From positions 1 to 7,553 of the forward strand of contig JALRDM010000079.1 of the NCBI GenBank assembly GCA_023262195.1: 7,553 nucleotides of DNA, read 5' to 3'. Source of the stretch: Salibacteraceae bacterium. GTDB lineage: Bacteria > Bacteroidota > Bacteroidia > Flavobacteriales_G > Salibacteraceae. Shown one piece after another: positions 1 through 6,091 of the stretch (positions are counted from its first letter, which is position 1; each line of letters begins with the position of its first letter). The position numbers and the translations under genes are program-made. The notes beneath the pieces were generated by a model. It did not search any database, was not told where the DNA came from, and saw nothing but the letters and a program-made list of their open reading frames with translations.

Positions 1-678
1 AAGCATTTTAAGATGCTTCTCAATTGTTGACACGTCACCTCTTCTTGCGGGACCAGTCTGTGCATTAAGCGCACCAATGGTTTGAAGCTTTGTCTGTGTT
101 TGTTTGAGTAATGGTTCAACAATGTTTGGGTCGATTTCAGCCTGCTCTAGTTGTTTTTGGATAAGGTGGTGGAGGTGATTGTTAAAGTTTGCAGCTAAGA
201 CTCCTACTAGGTGCAGTTGAGCTCGTTGGCCACTGCTGAGTTCTTTGACGGTGTTGCTGATTGAGTTGCCTATCCGAAATAGGATTGCTCGGAGTTCAGC
301 GCTTTTTGATTCAATGCAAATTGGAACTTCTGCCCAGTCAACTTCCTGGCCTTTAGTAAATGTTTGAAAAGGATAGAATACACCACTATTGGTCTGTGTA
401 TCGATCAGCGAAATACTTCCAGAAGTATGCGCGGTGTAAGTAGCATGGTTTTTTGCCTCACGTACCGAGTCTATAACACGGTCATCGGGCACACAGACTA
501 TGATTATATCCGTAGAGCCAAGCTCAGCTAAGGTTGCATAGCTCGGAATATTCTCGGAGGTGAAGTCACTTGAGGTTATAACAGAGAGCCTATGGGTGGT
601 TTTTGTGGCTAAGACGTTAAGCAGACTTGTGCCCACGTTTCCGAGCCCCCATATCGTTATATGAAGGTGTTCATTCAT
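1..678 (-). CDS. Rossmann-like / DUF2520 domain protein (partial, C-terminus beyond left edge)
   Basis: The reading frame stays open from an ATG at 678 to the window edge, giving 226 codons of a family usually about 250-260 residues long, so only the last few dozen residues are missing. The N-terminus is a dinucleotide-binding Rossmann fold: a beta strand leads into GLGNVG (residues 11-16), followed by a hydrophobic strand IIIVCVPDD (about 64-72). The motif HTSGS (84-88) and the segment FYPFQTF (101-107) are typical of the DUF2520 family. The C-terminal half is helical and ends in a GPARRGD stretch, also typical of the family. These proteins resemble NAD(P)-dependent reductases of the F420/pyrroline-carboxylate reductase type, but I know of no established substrate. 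The start codon overlaps the ccmF stop in an ATGA, so translation is probably coupled and the gene is the last visible member of the ccm operon. Family assignment is strong; function is unknown. Confidence 0.88.
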   Translation of the reverse strand, partial: MNEHLHITIWGLGNVGTSLLNVLATKTTHRLSVITSSDFTSENIPSYATLAELGSTDIIIVCVPDDRVIDSVREAKNHATYTAHTSGSISLIDTQTNSGVFYPFQTFTKGQEVDWAEVPICIESKSAELRAILFRIGNSISNTVKELSSGQRAQLHLVGVLAANFNNHLHHLIQKQLEQAEIDPNIVEPLLKQTQTKLQTIGALNAQTGPARRGDVSTIEKHLKML

Positions 679-3065
679 CGCATTCTGATGCGCTGAATAA
701 CCGCGAAGAGCGTTCCCAATCCCATGATGATTATACCAATCCACAAGATGTTGATGCCCGGGAAAACAATCGCTTTCATCACAATAAAATCTTTGAATTC
801 TGGCGGTTTTTCAGTCAATCTGAATTTAAACTTTTCTGCTTCTGGATCAATTCCGTCAAAGGTGATTTTGATTCCCAAGTCGCTTATTGAATCGCCTACG
901 GTGAAAGAATACTGTCGATCTCTGAGCACAAACAACGGCTCAAGCTGATGCGCTTTGGTATCAACATCATACAAGGTAAACATGGCGCCTATAGCAATGT
1001 CATTGTCGGTTAGGCCACCAAATTTAGCCTTGGGATTTCGGTCTAAAGAATCAAGAACCAAAAAGCTTGTTTTGGTGAAAATGGTGTCACCCAAACTTAC
1101 CGAATGCTCAACCGCCTCAGTTTCTTTATTTGGAGTTTCAAGTTCAGCGTAAGTTATGTGAGTGTAAACGTCTTTATTCCAATAGTGCTTCGTGTAAGGT
1201 TCTGCCACGTTTCCCATCCTCGGATTTAGCTGAATAAAAGGATAGAGCGTGAAATCTGCTTGCAGCTGCCCCTCTTTATTGGGAGTCATGTAGTCAACTT
1301 CGTAATGAATGAACCCTTCCTCAGCACGTTTGCCTCGATAAGAGACAAAATAATCACCCATGATTAGGGTATCATCTTTCATCAATAAGATGTTTTCGTT
1401 GTTATCGAAATCATCTCCCAGCATACTCACATCGTATAAGCTGCTGTTCGTGGATATTACTTCGCTTTGACTGGTGCTAATGAGCACACCTAAGAGCAGT
1501 AAACCGAAACCGATGTGTGCAATACTTGCACCTGCAGCCTTCATTTTACCTTTTAGGATTCGAGCCCAATAATCTAGATTGGCCGTAGCCGCTAAAGCTG
1601 TGCTGAAAAGCATAAGCAGGTAAAGCGGATTTGTTATAGACATGCCAACTGCGAAAGCAACCGTTATTATCAAGGACAGCGCACCGGAAATAGCAAGGTT
1701 TTTCCAAAAGGCACTCATATTAGTTTTGGTGTACTTGAGGAATTGCCCAACCGCAACTAGCAATGCAGTGATGATTGCGAATGGTGTTTGCCAGCGGTTG
1801 TAATATTCTATCCTGTCTGAGCCTATGGCCAACTCCGTTCCTAAAAGTTGATTTATCACGGGGAACGAGGTACTAAAGCTGATGACAAATGCAGACACGA
1901 GTAGTACCAACGATGCTATAAACATCCAAAACTCTCTTGAAGTGATGGATTCTTCTTTATCGTGTACTGGAAAACGCTTGAAGTTTATTGCGATTAGATA
2001 AATGGATAACCCAACAAAAAACAGCAGTGAAATGGCTAGTTGGCCCGTCATACCCAAGTCTGTGAATGAGTGCACACTTGTTTCTCCTAGAACTCCGCTT
2101 TTTGTCAGGAGGGAGGCATATTGAACCAAACAAAACGTCACTGTTACCATGAAGAATAGCGTAAATACCGATACGCCCTTCTTGCGTTGAATTAACATTA
2201 AGTGTCCTGCGCCTACCATAGTGAGCCATGGGACTAATGAGGCGTTTTCAACCGGATCCCAAGCCCAGAATCCACCAAAACTTAAAGATTCATAGGCCCA
2301 AGCCCCACCCATCAACACACCAATACCTAGAATAGCAATTCCAAAGAATGTCCAAGGCAAAGCTGGTTTTACCCAACCGATGTAGTCTTTTCTGAGTAAT
2401 CCTGCAATTGCCAGAGCAAATGGGATTAGGGCTGTGGCATAACCAAAGAGTACAAATGGCGGGTGGATTACCATCCAATAGTTCTGAAGTAATGGGTTAA
2501 GCCCCCTTCCATCAATGGCACTGGTATAATCTGGGTTATTAAAAATGGGGAGACCAATGAAGTCAGGGTGTTGCCTAAGAAGCATTGTGAAAGGATTACT
2601 CCCGATTTTATAGTCGAACACATATACTCCGAGGAGCATGGATAGCATAAAAAACTGCACTGCACCAACCACAGCCATAGAGGCTGCCTCATACGTTTTC
2701 GCTCGCAGCATTAGAACAAACCCGAGTATGACATGCCAAAACGTCCAAATTAAAAAGCTGCCCTCGATACCTTCCCAAAAACACGAGAAGATATATTTCA
2801 TGGGCATATCCGTATTGCTGTGTTGCCATACGTAATGGTATTCAAAGTATTGGTTGAATATCATAACGAAGAGCGTTGCTACCATACCGATAACCGCTAT
2901 TGAATGACCAATAAACCCGAGCCGACCGATTCTTAAGTAAGACTCATCTTTGGTTCGGTGGGCCATAAAATAGGCTCCTGCAGCAAGAAAGCTAAACGCA
3001 AATGCTGCTATTGTAAATGTGTTTCCTAATTGACCTATAAATAGGTGTTCACCCGGATATTCCAT
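675..3065 (-). CDS. ccmF: Cytochrome c maturation protein CcmF (CcsA/CcmF family haem lyase subunit)
   Basis: A 796-residue polytopic membrane protein, the core of the machinery that transfers haem from CcmE to apocytochrome c outside the inner membrane. Visible marks are the FWEGIEGSFLIW segment (97-108), the tryptophan-rich WWD domain with GGFWAWDPVEN (264-274), HPP at 201-203 and VHSF at 331-334. His201, His288, His332 and His517 have nearly the same spacing as the four haem-linked histidines of E. coli CcmF (173, 261, 303, 491); this alignment is mine from memory. About 14 membrane segments come before residue 530. A soluble region of about 230 residues (530-760) and one final membrane helix (about 762-788) follow. 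Proteobacterial CcmF is about 650 residues, so the periplasmic part is enlarged, as seems common in Bacteroidota. It starts 4 bases after ccmE, and its stop overlaps the next start. CcsA of system II shares the WWD domain, but the ccmBCDE neighbours favour CcmF. Confidence 0.95.
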   Translation of the reverse strand: MEYPGEHLFIGQLGNTFTIAAFAFSFLAAGAYFMAHRTKDESYLRIGRLGFIGHSIAVIGMVATLFVMIFNQYFEYHYVWQHSNTDMPMKYIFSCFWEGIEGSFLIWTFWHVILGFVLMLRAKTYEAASMAVVGAVQFFMLSMLLGVYVFDYKIGSNPFTMLLRQHPDFIGLPIFNNPDYTSAIDGRGLNPLLQNYWMVIHPPFVLFGYATALIPFALAIAGLLRKDYIGWVKPALPWTFFGIAILGIGVLMGGAWAYESLSFGGFWAWDPVENASLVPWLTMVGAGHLMLIQRKKGVSVFTLFFMVTVTFCLVQYASLLTKSGVLGETSVHSFTDLGMTGQLAISLLFFVGLSIYLIAINFKRFPVHDKEESITSREFWMFIASLVLLVSAFVISFSTSFPVINQLLGTELAIGSDRIEYYNRWQTPFAIITALLVAVGQFLKYTKTNMSAFWKNLAISGALSLIITVAFAVGMSITNPLYLLMLFSTALAATANLDYWARILKGKMKAAGASIAHIGFGLLLLGVLISTSQSEVISTNSSLYDVSMLGDDFDNNENILLMKDDTLIMGDYFVSYRGKRAEEGFIHYEVDYMTPNKEGQLQADFTLYPFIQLNPRMGNVAEPYTKHYWNKDVYTHITYAELETPNKETEAVEHSVSLGDTIFTKTSFLVLDSLDRNPKAKFGGLTDNDIAIGAMFTLYDVDTKAHQLEPLFVLRDRQYSFTVGDSISDLGIKITFDGIDPEAEKFKFRLTEKPPEFKDFIVMKAIVFPGINILWIGIIIMGLGTLFAVIQRIRMR

Positions 3066-3069
3066 GCAC

Positions 3070-3468
3070 TTATATGGCTTCTGCTTTTTGTTCTATTTCT
3101 CCTTCGGTATACTTCGAAGGACACTTTAGCAAAATATCTGTCGCGTGAAATTCTTCACCATAGGCTTTACCAATGAGCACAATTTGCTCAGATCTATCGA
3201 AATCCTGAGGTTTGCTGCGGTGGAGTACTATTTTTCTCTCTTCATTATTCACGTCTAACATGTAGAACATAAACTTGTCTGGATCAATTTCTGGTTCGTA
3301 AATGGTGCTTTTGTCCTTGTTAAGCACACCCACCACATGAAACTCATCACCAGGGTTATCAAACGCTTCATCAAAATCAGCGTAGGTGCTTGAATCGTTA
3401 ATTGCGGTAACCATGGCGCCTATAGCCACTGCGATGAGTACAATTAAAGCTATGTGCGATTTTTTCAT
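3070..3468 (-). CDS. ccmE: Cytochrome c maturation haem chaperone CcmE, cysteine (CxxxY) variant
   Basis: A 132-residue periplasmic haem chaperone with one N-terminal anchor helix (about 5-22) after a KK start and an OB-fold beta domain (about 40-118). CcmE receives haem through CcmC and passes it to CcmF. In E. coli haem is bound covalently by His130 in a HxxxY motif. Here the matching place reads LKCPSKY, with Cys116 (codon 3121-3123) and Tyr120, so the ligand position is cysteine. CxxxY forms are known from archaea and Desulfovibrio. The acidic/lysine tail after Tyr120 is short (12 residues) and lacks the long flexible C-terminus of E. coli CcmE. The ATG overlaps the ccmD stop in ATGA, and ccmF follows after 4 bases. 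Identity is firm from the fold pattern, size and place in the operon; the chemistry of the Cys form in this organism is inferred. Confidence 0.93.
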   Translation of the reverse strand: MKKSHIALIVLIAVAIGAMVTAINDSSTYADFDEAFDNPGDEFHVVGVLNKDKSTIYEPEIDPDKFMFYMLDVNNEERKIVLHRSKPQDFDRSEQIVLIGKAYGEEFHATDILLKCPSKYTEGEIEQKAEAI

Positions 3469-3650
3469 TTTGAACCTTTTGTTTTTTCCAACTTTCTCAA
3501 CCTTATGTCAAGAAAAACGAGGAAAGCGAATAAGACTAAAAAGATCAATATTACAACACCTACAACTACATAAAGTTTGCCATTACTGCGCATTAAATCA
3601 GCCATCGCAGGTTGGCTATCCAGCATGGTATATACGAGTGATAAACTCAT
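3465..3650 (-). CDS. ccmD: CcmD-like small membrane protein
   Basis: A 61-residue protein with a single strong membrane helix (about 27-48), preceded by RSNGKLY and followed by a charged segment LDIRLRKLEKTKGSK that could continue as a short cytoplasmic helix. In known Ccm systems CcmD is a small one-helix protein that associates with CcmABC and is needed to release haem-loaded CcmE. Sequence conservation in CcmD is low, so the call rests on size, topology, the basic C-terminal tail and the exact position between ccmC and ccmE. Its start overlaps the ccmC stop (ATGA at 3650-3647) and its stop overlaps the ccmE start (ATGA at 3468-3465), which points to coupled translation and matched amounts. 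The 20 residues before the helix include two further methionines, M9 and M16, so a shorter product is possible. The coupled start at 3650 is preferred. Confidence 0.8.
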   Translation of the reverse strand: MSLSLVYTMLDSQPAMADLMRSNGKLYVVVGVVILIFLVLFAFLVFLDIRLRKLEKTKGSK

Positions 3651-4309
3651 TTTGTTTTATTGATTTGGAGGGCTTCCATTCGAAATTTGATTTCTGAAAT
3701 CCATAGGCCTAAGAGTATCCATCCAATGATGGCAGGATAGAACACCAATCGCATGGTATTGTCAAGATCATAGCTGCTAAATGCTGGGTTTCCCCCGTTT
3801 CCAGGATGTAATGAACTGGTCATTCTTGGGAGGATGAATATGAAAATGAGCATGAGCACGAAAGCGAATATGTTGTATACAGAACTCACCCTTCCTTTGG
3901 TGATCGGGTCTGAAAAGCTATTGCGCAAAACAACATAGGCTAAATATGCGAGCAAGGAAATTGCCGCACCATTCAGTTTGGGATCGGGCACCCAATATGC
4001 GCCCCAGGTATATTTTGCCCAAAGCATGCCTGTAACTAGTCCTGCTATGCCGAAAACCATGCCCACCTCTGTGAAGATCTTGGCCAATCGATCATCCATT
4101 TCTAAACCACTCGATAAGTGTTTGATGCTGTAAATGAATGATAACAAAAACAAAAAGACCATGGCAAACCATGAAGTGACATGAAAGAAAAGATTTCGAA
4201 TGGTTTCATTCAGAATATCAAGCCTTGGTACATCCACAATAAACCCCAGAAAAACGCAGGATATTACCGTAACAAACGCTAAAAATTTAACCCAAATTGG
4301 TAGTCTCAA
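3647..4309 (-). CDS. ccmC: Cytochrome c maturation protein CcmC (haem exporter / haem delivery to CcmE)
   Basis: A six-helix membrane protein of the WWD family that presents haem to CcmE at the outer face of the inner membrane. With the start used here (220 residues) it shows the first haem histidine in FFHVTSW (His43), the tryptophan-rich loop WAKYTWGAYWVPD (97-109) and the second histidine in SSLHPGNGG (His168). The histidine spacing of 125 is almost the same as the 124 in E. coli CcmC (60 and 184). The start is uncertain because no ATG precedes the first membrane segment. A TTG at 4309 gives an N-terminus (MRLPIWVKFLAF) of the length usual in Bacteroidota CcmC and leaves a 10-base gap after the ccmB stop. 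A GTG at 4363 would give 238 residues and overlap ccmB by 44 bases. I prefer TTG. The stop overlaps the ccmD start. A proline (WVPD) replaces the last tryptophan of the canonical WWxWD pattern. Confidence 0.93.
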   Translation of the reverse strand: MRLPIWVKFLAFVTVISCVFLGFIVDVPRLDILNETIRNLFFHVTSWFAMVFLFLLSFIYSIKHLSSGLEMDDRLAKIFTEVGMVFGIAGLVTGMLWAKYTWGAYWVPDPKLNGAAISLLAYLAYVVLRNSFSDPITKGRVSSVYNIFAFVLMLIFIFILPRMTSSLHPGNGGNPAFSSYDLDNTMRLVFYPAIIGWILLGLWISEIKFRMEALQINKTK

Positions 4310-4319
4310 AGCCTCTAAA

Positions 4320-4973
4320 TTATTCGCGCCAAAGGTACGGAAACAAGACCACTGAAAGGGCACCGCAAACGATGTTTAGACCGATTAGTACAATCAAATA
4401 TTTATACTGTATGCTCCAGTCTAGTCCATCTACGGCATTCTTGGTGAATTTCGTAGCGGTCAGAATCAATGGCAACATAATTGGCAAGCCCAAGATTGCC
4501 ATCAACGTAAGGTTGCCAGATGCCTTCGATGCAATGCTGCTTAAGAGACTTAAAATCATGCCAATGCACGCACTTCCGAGCAAAATTCCAATCAATAACA
4601 TGGGCAAATTTCCAATGGCCATTTCAAAGAGTCCACTGTAGATCAATATTGCGATTAGACTCATTAGAATGAGCAAAAGTCCATTGTATAGCATCTTGCC
4701 TATGATGAACTGAGCTGGACTCATGAGGCTGTATATGTAAATCATCTTATCGCGGGTTTCCTGCACAAAACTCTTTGCAACCGCATTAAACGAGGCAAAA
4801 ATTACGATGATCCAGAATAGAGCAACCCACGTTGGAATGCTTGCTATTCGATTGATACTTATGTAACAAACAAACAAGCTCGAAATCAGAAATAAGAGCG
4901 ACCCAAATATGGAGTTGGGGTCTCTGAAATCACTTTTCAAGTTTCGGAAAATAACTGCAAGTACCTGCTTCAT
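4320..4973 (-). CDS. ccmB: Haem exporter protein CcmB
   Basis: A 217-residue permease with six predicted membrane helices (about 21-39, 46-64, 97-116, 123-145, 155-173, 190-211). It is the membrane partner of the ATPase CcmA in the CcmABCD complex, which uses ATP to release holo-CcmE from CcmC and CcmD. The basic N-terminus (MKQVLAVIFRNLKSDFRD), the short loop with FVQETRDKM and SPAQF between helices 2 and 3, and the LFPYLWRE ending are typical of the family, as is the length of about 220. The ATG at 4973 is chosen over a GTG one codon upstream (4976). It is the first gene of the leftward cluster seen here. The CcmA ATPase that it needs is not beside it, so ccmA must be elsewhere in the genome or replaced. 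There is no sign of damage. Confidence 0.93.
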   Translation of the reverse strand: MKQVLAVIFRNLKSDFRDPNSIFGSLLFLISSLFVCYISINRIASIPTWVALFWIIVIFASFNAVAKSFVQETRDKMIYIYSLMSPAQFIIGKMLYNGLLLILMSLIAILIYSGLFEMAIGNLPMLLIGILLGSACIGMILSLLSSIASKASGNLTLMAILGLPIMLPLILTATKFTKNAVDGLDWSIQYKYLIVLIGLNIVCGALSVVLFPYLWRE

Positions 4974-5032
4974 CACATTTACACCACAATGTTAGTAGTA
5001 TTGTGCCTAAAGAATTTGAATCCATAAAAAGA
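4974..5032. promoter_or_regulatory. Divergent intergenic region between ccmB and bshB1, with possible overlapping promoters
   Basis: These 59 bases must carry, or lie within, the start signals for both bshB1 (rightward) and the ccm operon (leftward). The segment 4987-5003 is an imperfect palindrome in which 6 of 8 base pairs match around one centre. It contains TAGTATTG (4996-5003) on the plus strand and TAACATTG (4994-4987) on the minus strand. Each differs by one base from the Bacteroidota -7 element TAnnTTTG. A plus-strand start site near 5010 would leave about 23 bases of leader before the ATG at 5033. The leftward leader would be very short. No convincing -33 TTTG is seen at the expected spacing on either strand, so the promoter call is weak. 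Confidence 0.35.
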
Positions 5033-5761
5033 ATGCAAAAGATTTCAGAAGTAGATATCTTGGCTCTGGCCGCGCATCCTGATGACGTAGAACTGGCTTG
5101 TTCAGGAACACTCATCAGAGCGGTAGAGCAGGGAATGAAAGTGGGAATTTGTGATATGACTAGAGGGGAGCTAGGTACCCGGGGTAATCCTGATCTAAGG
5201 CTAGTAGAGGCGGAAAAAGCAAGGTCTATAATTGGCGCTGATTTCAGGGTTAACCTAGAGATGGCCGATGGATTATTTGATGCTTCTGAAGAAAATAAGT
5301 TGGCGATTGTGAAGGTCATAAGACAAGCAAGACCGAGGCTATTGTTTGTAAATGCACCAAGTGACCGACATCCAGATCATGGTAGAGCCAGCGAGCTTCA
5401 AAAGAATGCTGCTTTCCTGAGTGGATTGAGGAAAATTGAAACTGACCATGAAGGAAGTGGTCAAACCGCCCACAGACCAGATCTAGTATTGCACTATATC
5501 CAGGATAATTATTTGAACCCCACATTTATTGTGGATGTGTCTGACCAGTGGGAGACTAAAATGAGGTCCATCTTTGCTTTTTCCTCTCAGTTTTATGACC
5601 CACATAGTAAAGAGCCTGAGTCGCCTATTTCATCGAAACATTTTATGGATTATGTTGAGGGCAGGGGAATTCAATTTGGTCGATTGATTGGAAAGCAATT
5701 TGGTGAAGGGTTTATTTCGGATAGACCTATCGGTGTAAATAGTCTTTCGGATATTTTTTAA
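5033..5761 (+). CDS. bshB1: Bacillithiol biosynthesis deacetylase BshB1 (N-acetylglucosaminyl-malate deacetylase)
   Basis: A 242-residue zinc-dependent deacetylase of the LmbE/PIG-L family. It removes the acetyl group from GlcNAc-malate, the second step of bacillithiol synthesis in the cytoplasm. The motif AHPDDVE (14-20) gives zinc ligands His15 and Asp18 and the likely base Asp17. DRHPDH (111-116) gives His113 and the third ligand His116. This spacing is the same as that recalled for the Bacillus cereus enzyme (His12, Asp15, His113, with His110 nearby). The GELGTRG segment (45-51) is characteristic of BshB1 rather than of other LmbE proteins. The frame can be opened at a GTG at 5003, but the ATG at 5033 is preferred: it places DILALAAHPDD at the usual distance from the N-terminus and leaves room for a promoter. 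The gene is divergent from ccmB and ends at a shared terminator. bshA and bshC are not in the window. Confidence 0.93.
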   Translation: MQKISEVDILALAAHPDDVELACSGTLIRAVEQGMKVGICDMTRGELGTRGNPDLRLVEAEKARSIIGADFRVNLEMADGLFDASEENKLAIVKVIRQARPRLLFVNAPSDRHPDHGRASELQKNAAFLSGLRKIETDHEGSGQTAHRPDLVLHYIQDNYLNPTFIVDVSDQWETKMRSIFAFSSQFYDPHSKEPESPISSKHFMDYVEGRGIQFGRLIGKQFGEGFISDRPIGVNSLSDIF

Positions 5762-5792
5762 TGAATTAAGGAATAAAAATGTTGGCAATAAA

Positions 5793-5824
5793 AAAAGGCT
5801 CTGGTGCCAACCAGAGTCTTTTGC
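5793..5824. terminator. Bidirectional intrinsic terminator between bshB1 and the convergent T9SS gene
   Basis: The arms 5793-5804 and 5811-5822 pair over 12 positions: a GC-rich core CTCTGG/CCAGAG, then a G-U and a G-C pair, then four A-T pairs, around the six-base loop TGCCAA. An A-run (5789-5796) lies on the left and a T-run (5819-5822, extended by TTGCTTTT) on the right, so each strand reads stem then U-tract. It lies 31 bases after the bshB1 stop and 18 bases beyond the stop of the leftward gene, where it can serve both. Confidence 0.85.
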
Positions 5825-5842
5825 TTTTCACATTTTTCAGAT

Positions 5843-6091
5843 TTACTCGATGATGAGTGACTGAACGCCAACTCCTTCTTCGTGCTCAACGCTTAACTGG
5901 TAAGTGCCGCTTGCTAAGCTCGTTAAATCCAAGCTGTAAACGCTTGAGCCATTAGCATCAGTATTAGTTCTGTAAACTACTTGACCAAGGCTATTGGTTA
6001 CAGTTAAATTCACGTTTCCAGTAAGATCTGTAAATCGAACTTCAACTAAACCTTTGCTTGGGTTTGGATATACAGCGTACTTGCTATTCAT
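5843..6091 (-). other. T9SS type A C-terminal sorting domain (domain within the CDS)
   Basis: This codes for the last 82 residues. They begin just before YAVYPNPSKG and continue through VEVRF, a NLTVTNSLGQVVY strand pair and LDLTSLASGTYQLSVE, ending VQSLIIE. Short beta strands, the YPNPxxG opener and a GxYxLxV strand before a hydrophobic end are the standard layout of the Por secretion tail family (TIGR04183). The domain is recognised by the T9SS translocon and removed or processed during export. Its presence also marks the organism as Bacteroidota. Confidence 0.93.

Noticed and set aside
1..18. Perfect 6-base inverted repeat AAGCAT/ATGCTT with a 6-base spacer
   Set aside because: It lies within the DUF2520 coding sequence, has no U-tract and is short enough to arise by chance.
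627..1152. Plus-strand open frames opposite the 3' end of ccmF (three frames of 65-87 codons)
   Set aside because: They are antisense to strongly coding ccmF, have no family resemblance and overlap each other; they are shadows.
1957..2692. Minus-strand alternative-frame ORFs of 62-90 codons within ccmF
   Set aside because: They overlap the ccmF frame on the same strand across its conserved WWD region and show no family features.
5003..5032. GTG start giving a ten-residue longer BshB1
   Set aside because: The extension is not expected in BshB1, the motif spacing matches the family from the ATG at 5033, and the GTG sits in a possible promoter element.
4930..5319. Minus-strand 129-codon frame opposite bshB1, spanning the divergent region into ccmB
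   Set aside because: It is Ser/Leu-rich with no domain pattern and lies opposite the catalytic-motif region of bshB1, so it is a shadow.
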